Shown: piece after piece, positions 57,059-64,000 of the stretch
How positions within the stretch are numbered: the first letter of the stretch is position 1
How the letters are laid out: each line of letters starts with the position of its first letter
From: Pontibacter ramchanderi
Lineage (GTDB): Bacteria > Bacteroidota > Bacteroidia > Cytophagales > Hymenobacteraceae
Assembly: GCF_002846395.1 (NCBI RefSeq)
Contig: NZ_PJMU01000001.1
Location: forward strand, 620,001-684,000
Direction: 5' to 3'
DNA length: 64,000 bases
Translations under genes and position numbers: made by a program
Notes under the pieces: model-generated
What the model was told of the DNA's origin: nothing
What the model saw: the letters and a program-made list of their open reading frames with translations, nothing else
Database searches by the model: none

Positions 57059-58693
57059 TTACAGCCTGATAAAACGTAAGGTGACAGTCTTGCTATTCGT
57101 GCTCACCTGGCAAAGGTAGAGCCCCTTCTTGAGTCGGGAAGGTTTGATGCCGAGCGTGTGAACAGCCTGTTGCGCAGCCAGTTGTTGGGAGTGCAAAAGC
57201 TTGCCTGAAGCGTCGTATAATTTTACCAAAGCAGGCTCCTGCTGCCACTTCCCGTCCATCCTGATCACAATAGGCGCTGTGGCTACCGGATTGGTGATGC
57301 TGATGCCCGCAGCCATTTCTTCTTCCAGCCCGGTGACAAGTCGGGTATAACTTGGGATGCCGTAGCCAATGGTGTTATTCGGGTTATGGTAGTTGCTGCC
57401 CAACTGGCGCACCAGTTCAAGTAATTGCATATTAGTCAGCTTGGGGCGGGCCTGCCAGACACAGGCCACCATACCCGCCATGATTGGCCCCGAAAAGGAG
57501 GTGCCACTGGAACGACCAAGGGCCCCGGAAGAAGACAGCACGTATACCTGCTGCCCCATGGCCACCACATCGGGTTTCAACCTTTGGTCGGCGGTAGGAC
57601 CCACTGAACTGAAAAGCGCAGGGACTGCCAGCGAGTCTACAGCCCCAACAGTGAGCACTGAGTCGGCGTCGGCGGGCGCTGAAATGTAGCGCCAGGCCTT
57701 GTTGCCTTCGTTACCGGCACTCGTCACAACCAGCATGCCGGTGGCCGCGGCCAGGTCGGCAGCGCGGGTGATGATTGTGGTGTTGCCGTTGAGTTCGCTG
57801 TAGGTATAGCTATAGGAAGGCGCATCGAACAAGGTATAGCCAAGCGAAGAGTTGATCACGTCCACGCCTGCACTGTCGGCATACTCAGCGGCCAGCAGCC
57901 AGTTTACCTCTTCTATGTTGTGCTCTGTGGCGGCATCTTCGGTGCGGAAGAGGTAATAATTTGCCTTAGGTGCCGTTCCCACAATGCGACCTGGTTCATA
58001 GGCAGCCATCGTAGATAGCACGGAGGTGCCGTGCTGGCTGTGGCCGTATACACTGGCTTTGTTCCCCACAAAATCGTATGTGCCTTTCAGCAGACCATTC
58101 TGGTATAAATGCGAGAAAGCCGAAATACTGTTCACTCCCGGAAAACCTGCATCGAACACGGCAATTGTTATGCCCTCTCCCTGAAAGCCAGCCGCATGCA
58201 ACTCAGGTATACCCAGCATGTTACTCTGGTGAAAAGAAGGCCCGAAGTAAGAAGCGTCGAACGTAACAGAACCCAGCTTCAAGCTATCGATTGACTGCGT
58301 TCCTTTTTTTGTATTGGCTGGCAGACGATTCAATTGCTGTGATCCCTTCACAAAGGCAAGGGCTTGCAACTCAACTAGCTTCTCGGGTAAACATTGCACG
58401 ACTGCCGCATTGAACCAGCGCGAGGTATAGAGCACGTTGACTCCAGCCGCTTTCAGCCCACTTACGTAGGCCGGGTTAACCGGAAGGTCACGAACAGAAA
58501 GCGCTATACCTTGCTTGCTGCGGCGTTCGAGGGCCTTAGCAGAAAGGTATAGCGCTGGCTGCTCCAAGGTATAAGGAGAGTCGTTCTTATCAGTGAAGTA
58601 AATCAGGTGCTTCTGTACCGCCGCCGTGCTCCCCTGCGCCTTTGTGTAAAGGGCCGACAGTAGGAACCAGATAAGCAGCGTCAGAAATCGCAT
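57059..58693 (-). CDS. S8 (subtilisin-like) serine protease with T9SS sorting domain
   Basis: The 544-residue secreted protein has a signal peptide (1-19), a propeptide-like part to about 150 and the catalytic domain with Asp181 (AVFDAGFPG), His221 (SQHGTSV), the oxyanion Asn328 (SAGNEGN) and Ser399 (GTSFSGP). A C-terminal beta domain (about 465-544, LYDASGKLLHSQQ to VTLRFIRL) matches type IX secretion signals. It starts five bases after the lipoprotein gene. The protease is probably exported to the cell surface or medium. Confidence 0.9.
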   Translation of the reverse strand: MRFLTLLIWFLLSALYTKAQGSTAAVQKHLIYFTDKNDSPYTLEQPALYLSAKALERRSKQGIALSVRDLPVNPAYVSGLKAAGVNVLYTSRWFNAAVVQCLPEKLVELQALAFVKGSQQLNRLPANTKKGTQSIDSLKLGSVTFDASYFGPSFHQSNMLGIPELHAAGFQGEGITIAVFDAGFPGVNSISAFSHLYQNGLLKGTYDFVGNKASVYGHSQHGTSVLSTMAAYEPGRIVGTAPKANYYLFRTEDAATEHNIEEVNWLLAAEYADSAGVDVINSSLGYTLFDAPSYSYTYSELNGNTTIITRAADLAAATGMLVVTSAGNEGNKAWRYISAPADADSVLTVGAVDSLAVPALFSSVGPTADQRLKPDVVAMGQQVYVLSSSGALGRSSGTSFSGPIMAGMVACVWQARPKLTNMQLLELVRQLGSNYHNPNNTIGYGIPSYTRLVTGLEEEMAAGISITNPVATAPIVIRMDGKWQQEPALVKLYDASGKLLHSQQLAAQQAVHTLGIKPSRLKKGLYLCQVSTNSKTVTLRFIRL

Positions 58694-58698
58694 AGGTG

Positions 58699-59433
58699 CT
58701 AGAGTTTGCCGTGTTCGATTAAGGTTTCCTCGCGTTCGTGTCCGTGGTCAATCTTAAAATCATCCACACAACCTGGCCCGCCCTGGCAGGACACATAATT
58801 GACGCGGTCCCACACCCGGTATACCAGGCCTATCCCTTCCGCATAAACTTCGAAGCGATTGTCGTAGATGGTGCTTACGGATCTGAAGTTGTGGACCACG
58901 GTGGCGGTAACAGGGTATGTCTGTCCGCTCACCTCGTAGCTTTCTCCAACAGCTTGGTAGGTATAGACCTCTTTGTTGTCTCTTATCTTGCTACCCGCTC
59001 CGTCCGTCACCTGTCTTGTATTATACAGATCACCCACGAACTCTAAACCGGTTTTCACAGGAAAAACTAACTTTACGTACTTCGTATTGTCTTTCGTAAG
59101 CATGACCATGGTCGGGCTTTTAGCCACCGTCATCACGGAGTCATCCAGCCAGTCTGCATTTGCATCTGGTCGTTTGGACCGGATAATCTTATACACAAGC
59201 TGCCCGGTCTGATCGACAAAGCTTGTGTCTACCCGTTCGCGCAACTGGTAATTAAGCCTGGATGGTGTCCCTTCAAAATACCGGGTCTCCTTCACATTGT
59301 AAACCCGGTATTGTCCGATCTCCAGCGGATAATAGTCGTAGCCCATCGCCTGCGGGTCGGGGTCCTTGTATTTACTTTCGCAGCCAGCAACAAAAGCGGA
59401 CAGCACAACCAGAAGCAAAAGGGCTCTTCTCAT
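58699..59433 (-). CDS. Lipoprotein of unknown function
   Basis: The 244-residue protein has a lipoprotein signal (residues 1-18, lipobox VAGC with Cys18). A beta-rich domain follows, with YYPLEIGQYRVYNVKETRYFE, LVYKIIRSKRPDANADWLDDS and the Cys pair in NYVSCQGGPGCVDDF near the C-terminus. I do not recognise the family. The start ATG shares a base with the mnmA stop, so the two are coupled. It precedes the subtilase gene by 5 bases. Confidence 0.6.
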   Translation of the reverse strand: MRRALLLLVVLSAFVAGCESKYKDPDPQAMGYDYYPLEIGQYRVYNVKETRYFEGTPSRLNYQLRERVDTSFVDQTGQLVYKIIRSKRPDANADWLDDSVMTVAKSPTMVMLTKDNTKYVKLVFPVKTGLEFVGDLYNTRQVTDGAGSKIRDNKEVYTYQAVGESYEVSGQTYPVTATVVHNFRSVSTIYDNRFEVYAEGIGLVYRVWDRVNYVSCQGGPGCVDDFKIDHGHEREETLIEHGKL

Positions 59434-60560
59434 TATTGCAACACGTTCAGGTTATATTCTGAGTTATAATTTGACTCTATCCAGCCGCCGCCTACTACAT
59501 CGTTGCCTTCGTAGAACACGGCAGCCTGACCAGGCGCGATCGCATGCACACCGCGCAGGAAATGTACCTTCATTTTGTCACCCTCCTGTTCGATAATGGC
59601 CTCTGTGCCCGGGTCGTTATACCTTACTTTGGTAATAGTAGGTATAGGCTGCCCGATCAGGTTCTCATACTTCACCATGTTTAACTTACCAACGGTCATG
59701 GCATTTTTGGCCAGGTCTTCGTAGTTGCCGAGCACCACACGGTTCAAGTCCTTCTCTATACGGGTCACGTAGGCCGGGAAACCAAGCGCTATGCCCAGCC
59801 CCTTACGCTGCCCGATAGTGTAGAACGGATACCCTTCGTGCTTGCCTACCACAGTACCGTCTTCGAGCACAAACTCGCCTCCGGCCACCTGCTCCTCCAG
59901 TCCTTCTACCCGACGCTTCAGGAAACCGCGGTAGTCGTTGTCAGGAATAAAGCAGATCTCGTAAGACTCCGGTTTGTTCACCAATTCGGTAAAACCACGG
60001 TCCATCGCCATCTGACGGATCTCGGTCTTGCGCAAACTTCCAAGCGGAAAAATAGTGCGCGCCAAACTTTTCTGAGAAATCCCCCACAAGGCGTAAGACT
60101 GGTCTTTGCTTTCATCCAGGCCTTTCGAGATCACATAGCGCCCGTTTTCTTCGCGCACATTGGCGTAGTGCCCGGTCGCTATAAAATCGCAACCCAACTG
60201 GTCAGCGCGACGCAGCAGGGCATCCCACTTAATGTGTGTGTTGCAGAGCACGCACGGGTTCGGTGTACGGCCCGCAATGTACTCGTCGGTAAAGTGGTTG
60301 ATCACAAAATCACCGAACTCTTCGCGAATATCAATGATATAATGCGGGAAACCCAGCTGCACGGCAATGTTTCGGGCATCGTTGATGGAGTCGAGGCTGC
60401 AGCAGCCGGTCTCCTTCTTGCTGGCGCCGCTCGAAGCGTAGTCCCATGTCTTCATGGTCATCCCCACTACTTCGTAGCCTTGCTCGTGCAACATCACTGC
60501 CGCCACAGAGCTGTCTATGCCGCCGCTCATGGCTACCAATACCCTTCCTAACTTACTCAT
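59433..60560 (-). CDS. mnmA: tRNA-specific 2-thiouridylase
   Basis: The 375-residue enzyme thiolates U34 of tRNA Lys, Glu and Gln. It has the ATP-binding P-loop AMSGGIDSSVAA, the catalytic Cys106 in NPCVLCNTHIKWD and the second Cys in SYEICFIPD, with ATGHYA between. Lengths and motifs are typical. It is the first gene of the minus-strand run. An exact -7 element (TATCTTTG, 60609-60602) lies 41 bases upstream of the ATG. Confidence 0.95.
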   Translation of the reverse strand: MSKLGRVLVAMSGGIDSSVAAVMLHEQGYEVVGMTMKTWDYASSGASKKETGCCSLDSINDARNIAVQLGFPHYIIDIREEFGDFVINHFTDEYIAGRTPNPCVLCNTHIKWDALLRRADQLGCDFIATGHYANVREENGRYVISKGLDESKDQSYALWGISQKSLARTIFPLGSLRKTEIRQMAMDRGFTELVNKPESYEICFIPDNDYRGFLKRRVEGLEEQVAGGEFVLEDGTVVGKHEGYPFYTIGQRKGLGIALGFPAYVTRIEKDLNRVVLGNYEDLAKNAMTVGKLNMVKYENLIGQPIPTITKVRYNDPGTEAIIEQEGDKMKVHFLRGVHAIAPGQAAVFYEGNDVVGGGWIESNYNSEYNLNVLQ

Positions 60561-60601
60561 TTATCTTCAGTATTGTAATTCGAAATGCTATAATTTTTCT
60601 A

Positions 60602-60609
60602 CAAAGATA
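60602..60609 (-). promoter_or_regulatory. -7 promoter element of mnmA
   Basis: The minus strand reads TATCTTTG, an exact TAnnTTTG, 41 bases before the mnmA ATG. No TTTG lies at 19 bases upstream. The plus-strand gene across the gap has only imperfect candidates such as TACTTTGG near 60731. Confidence 0.5.
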
Positions 60610-60789
60610 GTAACATCGGGGCACTAATAAAGATTCAGCGGGGCAAATATTGTAGCAACAACTGTTTTGGGAGGCTACAGACCGCTAAAAAAATTATTAA
60701 AAAAAATGGCATTGTACCCGTTTAGGAACTTACTTTGGTATTCAATAAAGATGAACTGAATCCGTTGGATTCTTAAAACATAGATTGCT

Positions 60790-61413
60790 ATGGGCTTACG
60801 TACCTCTGTAATAGTAAATGGTATCAACAATTTGAGCGACGCACGTTACTGCGCCGGCATGGGTGTTGATGTGATTAGCTTTAACCTGAAACTGGACGAC
60901 AAAACGCGCATGTCTTCGGACACACTGAAAGAGATCGTCGGCTGGGTATCGGGAGTGAAACTGGCGGGCGAGTTTGAACGCGCCAAGCCTGATGTCATCA
61001 ACCAGTATGCAGATGATTTCGGTCTCGATTACATTCAGCTAGACACACCCTATCTCATAGACGAGATTGAGGAGATCAACCGTCCGGTTATCCAGAAGGT
61101 GTTTATCAATAAAGACACCGTGGAAAGCGAACTGCTGGAAATGATGGAACTGTATGGCCCCTCTGTTGATAGTTTCCTGATCTATTCCTCAGACTTTGAA
61201 GAGATTGACGCCACTAATATAAAGTTCTTAAAGAACCTGGCCAAACGCTTTCATATCTACCTGGGTTTCGGCGTGCACCGACACAACATCAATACCGTGC
61301 TAAAAGAGATCAAGCCTGCCGGCATTGGACTGCGCGGTGGTCATGAGATCAAGCCTGGCCTGAAAGATTTTGACGAGCTTCAGGAGATATTCGAGGAAAT
61401 TGAGGAAAATTAG
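60790..61413 (+). CDS. TrpF-like TIM-barrel protein lacking the catalytic residues
   Basis: The 207-residue protein follows the TrpF of this genome from start to end: VIVNGINNLSDARYCAGMGVD aligns with IKVCGMRDPENIRQVA, and GHEIKPGLKDFDEL with GFEIEPGLKDVEKL. The catalytic Cys is replaced by Asn10, and the Asp of FLFDT by Tyr in FLIYS. The phosphate loop GLRGGHEIKPGLK persists. It is therefore probably not a phosphoribosylanthranilate isomerase but may bind a phosphorylated ligand. It stands alone, divergent from mnmA. Confidence 0.75.
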   Translation: MGLRTSVIVNGINNLSDARYCAGMGVDVISFNLKLDDKTRMSSDTLKEIVGWVSGVKLAGEFERAKPDVINQYADDFGLDYIQLDTPYLIDEIEEINRPVIQKVFINKDTVESELLEMMELYGPSVDSFLIYSSDFEEIDATNIKFLKNLAKRFHIYLGFGVHRHNINTVLKEIKPAGIGLRGGHEIKPGLKDFDELQEIFEEIEEN

Positions 61414-61607
61414 GAAGTTTAAGAATTAAGGAATCAGAGAGTTTAGGAGTTAAAATGCTACGATGTTACATTCTAACCTCGTAGCATTGCCGTTTCCCGA
61501 TGAGAAAGTTCGCAACCTGCACAAATCTTGCCCCAAACTACGTAGGTAACCTTTTATACCGGACTATCTATACCTTGAACTAAAAACGGGTATCCAGTAA
61601 ATACAAG

Positions 61608-61639
61608 AAGGTCCGCTATACCTAGGTATGGCGGACCTT
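61608..61639. terminator. Hairpin between the TrpF-like gene and trmB
   Basis: AAGGTCCGC (61608-61616) pairs with GCGGACCTT (61631-61639). Inside, a T/G wobble and ATAC/GTAT extend the stem to 14 pairs around CTAG. The inner part is an octamer copy, CTATACCT, running into its partial complement AGGTATGG. T-runs are short on both sides, so termination is plausible but not strong. Confidence 0.55.
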
Positions 61640-61671
61640 TATGGTTTAATATAATAACACTATGGCATAAG

Positions 61672-62325
61672 CTATACCTTGAACTGAAGGTATTTTATAG
61701 CTATACCTTCGGCCAGGTATCGTTTTTCATAAGTTGTGTAGATACCCATGGTGTGCTCCTGAAGATCAGATTGGTAAAGATCATGTGTGTACAGCAACTC
61801 TTTAGGCTGTCTCTCCTGCAAAACTTCCAGGGTATAATCAAAGAGCATCTGGTTATCCGTCTTCAGGTGCAAAATACCGCCTGGCTTCAGCACTTTGGCA
61901 TAGAGATCCAGAAAACGTGGCGATGTGAGGCGGCGCTTGATATCACGGTCTTTCGGACGTGGATCAGGGAAAGTCACCCAAATTTCATCAACTTCGCCTG
62001 CAGCAAAGTTATCTTCCAGGTTTTCGATAAAGGTGCGCAGAAAGGCCACATTATGCAGATCTTCCTCCTCTGCCAAAGAACTACCTTTCCATATACGTGC
62101 TCCCTTGATGTCCAGCCCCAGGAAGTTTTTGTCAGGATACAGACGGGCCATCCCCACGGTGTACTCCCCGCGTCCGCAGCCAATCTCCAGGATCAGGGGA
62201 TTGGCATTCTCGAAAAACTCATCCCGCCACTTACCTTTCAACTGACCATAGAGTTCTCCTTCTGGTTCTATCACATTCTCACGCTCCGCTATGGCGGCAA
62301 ACTTTGCTAATTTACTTCTTCCCAT
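61672..62325 (-). CDS. trmB: tRNA (guanine-N7-)-methyltransferase
   Basis: The 217-residue enzyme methylates G46 of tRNA with SAM. It has the SAM-binding motif LEIGCGRGEYTVGMA, DIKGARIWKG and the signature WVTFPDPRPKDRDIKRRLT. It is three bases downstream of folC and so in the same operon. The last codon and stop, GTA TAG, lie in a copy of the iterated motif, and another CTATACCT lies 24 bases inside the gene. Confidence 0.95.
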   Translation of the reverse strand: MGRSKLAKFAAIAERENVIEPEGELYGQLKGKWRDEFFENANPLILEIGCGRGEYTVGMARLYPDKNFLGLDIKGARIWKGSSLAEEEDLHNVAFLRTFIENLEDNFAAGEVDEIWVTFPDPRPKDRDIKRRLTSPRFLDLYAKVLKPGGILHLKTDNQMLFDYTLEVLQERQPKELLYTHDLYQSDLQEHTMGIYTTYEKRYLAEGIAIKYLQFKV

Positions 62326-62328
62326 TTC

Positions 62329-63621
62329 TTATAGTTCGTCAATCTCTGCGACCACAAAGGTACTACCTCCGATAAATATTACCTCATCCGGTTGCGCATT
62401 TCCCCTGGCCGCGTCAATGGCATCACGCACTGTAGAGTAGGAATCCCCTTTCAATCCAACCTGGTCGGCTTTTTCCTTCAGCTCTGCTACAGGCAATGCG
62501 CGCGGAATCTGTGCCTGGCAAAAGTAATAGGTATAACCCTTGGGCAGAAGCTGCAGGATTGTGGTCACATCTTTGTCATTCACGGCCCCAAACACCAAGT
62601 GTACCTGCTTCGGCTTCAAGGCGCTCAATTGAGCAAGTATCTGTTTAATACCATCTACATTATGACCTGTATCACAAATAGTTAAAGGCTTATAACCTAA
62701 CACCTGCCAACGCCCTTTCAGGCCGGTGATTGTTTTAGCGTGTGCTATGCCTTGGCGTATGGCTTCATCTGTTATAAGAAACCCTCGCTCACGCAGTAAG
62801 AGCAACGATTGCAGCACACCGGGCAGATTATACTGCTGGTATATCCCAGCCAGATCGCCTTGCAGGGATTGAAGCCAAATGTATCCCTCCCGGTACACAT
62901 CGTATACCTGTCCCTCTAAGTTCTGTTCGAGGACTTGCATGCGTATATGATCGGTGGCAAAGTGCAGTGGAGCCTGTTCAAGTGCGGCCTTCTGCTCGAA
63001 AACATGCACGATTTCGGCCTGCTTGGTGCTGACCACCGCTGGTGTATGGGCTTTGATGATACCCGCCTTCTCGCCTGCAATCTCGGCCAGCGTATTCCCC
63101 AGGAGTGCCTGGTGGTCAAATCCTATGTTGGTGATCAGCGACAGTTCAGGCTTAATGATGTTCGTGGAATCAAGTCTGCCTCCCAGGCCCACTTCAATAA
63201 CGGCAACTTCTACCCCCTCATCAGCAAAGTACTGAAAGGCGAGTGCCACGGTCATCTCAAAAAAGGAAGGCTTCACCTGCTCAAAAAGGTCCTTGTTTTG
63301 TTCAACAAAGTGAATCAGGTAGTCCTGGGGAAGTTCTACGCCATTTATGCGCACCCTTTCGGTAAAAGACTTGAGATGCGGGGAGGTATAAAGACCTGTT
63401 TTATAGCCGGCGCTTTGCAGTACGGCAGCCAGCATATGGGAACTACTCCCCTTGCCATTGGTGCCGGCCACATGAACTGTTTTAAACTTGGTCTGTGGCT
63501 GACCAAGTGCATCACAAAGGGCTACAATGTTGTCCAGGCTCTTCTTAAAAGCAGCATTGCCGATGCGTTGAAACATCGGCAATTGCTGGTATAGGTAATC
63601 AAGACACTCTTGATAAGTCAT
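62329..63621 (-). CDS. folC: Folylpolyglutamate synthase / dihydrofolate synthase
   Basis: The 430-residue Mur-ligase-family enzyme adds glutamate to dihydropteroate and folates. It has the ATP loop HVAGTNGKGSSSHMLAAVL, VGLGGRLDSTN, TNIGFDHQALLGNT and a C-terminal ICDTGHNVDGI. I chose the ATG at 63621 (MTYQECLDYLYQQLPMFQ), since the frame upstream would overlap the preceding gene by 106 bases. It is 14 bases after the TonB-like gene. Confidence 0.94.
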   Translation of the reverse strand: MTYQECLDYLYQQLPMFQRIGNAAFKKSLDNIVALCDALGQPQTKFKTVHVAGTNGKGSSSHMLAAVLQSAGYKTGLYTSPHLKSFTERVRINGVELPQDYLIHFVEQNKDLFEQVKPSFFEMTVALAFQYFADEGVEVAVIEVGLGGRLDSTNIIKPELSLITNIGFDHQALLGNTLAEIAGEKAGIIKAHTPAVVSTKQAEIVHVFEQKAALEQAPLHFATDHIRMQVLEQNLEGQVYDVYREGYIWLQSLQGDLAGIYQQYNLPGVLQSLLLLRERGFLITDEAIRQGIAHAKTITGLKGRWQVLGYKPLTICDTGHNVDGIKQILAQLSALKPKQVHLVFGAVNDKDVTTILQLLPKGYTYYFCQAQIPRALPVAELKEKADQVGLKGDSYSTVRDAIDAARGNAQPDEVIFIGGSTFVVAEIDEL

Positions 63622-63635
63622 GAAATCAATACGAA

Positions 63636-64000
63636 TTAGCGTGATCTGATCACAAACGTTACGGTACCGGTGGCGCCTGTTGTGCTTCGACCTCCGCCCG
63701 TGCGGCTGAAGGTTGTTTTTTGAAGCTGCTCGCGGTACCATTTCTCCACGTGTGGCGACACGGTGCTCTCCAGTCGGTCAATGCCGATCAGGTTGCCGTC
63801 AGCGTCGATACGGATGCGGAATTTTACGAAGCCGGTCTCGTTCTCGTAAGGGTCACGCTTGGGAGAAATATCGTAGCGCCAACCCGCCATATCGAGGCCA
63901 TCGCCTCCACCGCCGCCACCAGGGGTACCTTCATAATTCTTGGCAGTCATCTGGCCACGTGGGTCGCCTTTGTCACCTACTTTGTTCGCATCGTTGCCGT
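63636..64000 (-). CDS. TonB-like energy transducer, C-terminal part
   Basis: The gene continues beyond base 64000, and only the C-terminal 120 residues are visible. They contain a Gly-rich linker (GTPGGGGGGDGLD) and then GFVKFRIRIDADGNLIGIDRLESTVSPH and GTVTFVIRSR, the beta-strand pattern of TonB/TolA C-terminal domains. It would span the periplasm and transmit energy to outer-membrane receptors. Upstream genes of an exbB-exbD type are expected but lie outside the window. Confidence 0.75.
   Translation of the reverse strand, partial: GNDANKVGDKGDPRGQMTAKNYEGTPGGGGGGDGLDMAGWRYDISPKRDPYENETGFVKFRIRIDADGNLIGIDRLESTVSPHVEKWYREQLQKTTFSRTGGGRSTTGATGTVTFVIRSR

Larger units (their letters stand above)
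1..64000. repeat. Highly iterated octamer AGGTATAG / CTATACCT, dispersed
   Basis: The octamer AGGTATAG and its complement CTATACCT occur about 75-80 times by hand count, on both strands, in genes and intergenic DNA. About two copies are expected by chance for an 8-mer counted on both strands of 64 kb. The first clear copy is at 1768-1775 and the last near 61694. The preferred context is C before AGGTATAG and C after it. Copies are not spaced regularly and are almost absent from 48.0-52.9 kb. The behaviour resembles a highly iterated motif such as HIP1 of cyanobacteria, but this one is not palindromic. The function is unknown. Confidence 0.85.

Noticed and set aside
63622..63741. N-terminal extension of FolC
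   Set aside because: It overlaps the end of the TonB-like gene by 106 bases and gives a basic sequence unlike FolC.
1..64000. tRNA or rRNA genes, CRISPR arrays, insertion sequences, prophage or integrase genes
   Set aside because: No cloverleaf-like TTCGA/acceptor pattern, spaced identical repeats, transposase or integrase motif was seen on either strand.

Overview
The window is a chromosomal segment of a Bacteroidota bacterium, most likely a Pontibacter- or Hymenobacter-like member of the Cytophagales. Support: type IX secretion C-terminal sorting domains (MBG-domain protein, subtilase), a DUF5686 protein and a TonB-dependent receptor with carboxypeptidase-regulatory N-termini, an N-acetyl(succinyl)ornithine carbamoyltransferase in the arginine operon, Bacteroidetes-type promoters (TTTG-N19-TAnnTTTG) and an absence of Shine-Dalgarno sequences. 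No rRNA, tRNA, CRISPR, integrase or insertion sequence was seen.

Layout. 1-4.6 kb (minus): arginine operon, GNAT-argG-argC-argD-argF', behind a short Arg-containing leader ORF. 4.8-11.6 kb: a small membrane protein, a two-lobed aspartyl protease with PDZ, a DUF5686 protein, a lipid-anchored acetolactate decarboxylase, DUF4256 and DUF4180. 12-15.1 kb (plus): sodium:solute symporter, acetyltransferase and alanine/ornithine-racemase-like enzyme. 15.2-23.7 kb: ion homeostasis, with an NhaA-like protein lacking the catalytic Asp pair, a tandem universal stress protein and a complete mrpABCDEFG operon. 23.7-28.7 kb: phosphoesterase, AsmA-like protein, TetR regulator with alpha/beta hydrolase, and a lipoprotein. 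28.7-31.9 kb (minus): hisHAF-IE with its own His leader peptide. 31.9-34 kb: S9 peptidase. 34.6-42.5 kb (minus): trpEGDCFBA followed by a DAHP synthase, behind a Trp leader peptide. 43.3-47.9 kb (minus): hisGDCB behind a second His leader peptide. 48-52.5 kb: a 1468-residue MBG-repeat cell-surface protein. 53-60.6 kb: DUF2911 protein, then a minus-strand run of mnmA, lipoprotein, subtilase, rpe and TonB-dependent receptor. 60.8-64 kb: a catalytically degenerate TrpF-like protein, trmB, folC and the end of a TonB-like protein.

Two themes stand out. First, the biosynthetic operons carry leader-peptide attenuators that can be read from the sequence: Trp (three consecutive Trp codons), two separate His leaders (His-rich), and a probable Arg leader. 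In the Trp, second His and Arg cases, leader codons located 5-6 codons after the stall codons are complementary to the 5' arm of the following hairpin, which is the classical switch geometry. The two His leaders imply that the two separated halves of the pathway are coordinated through parallel attenuators.

Second, the octamer AGGTATAG / CTATACCT is extremely abundant: about 75-80 copies by hand count against about 2 expected by chance. It lies on both strands, inside genes and between them, forms hairpin arms, and supplies the last codon and stop codon of at least five genes. It is nearly absent from the MBG-repeat gene. Its role is unknown.
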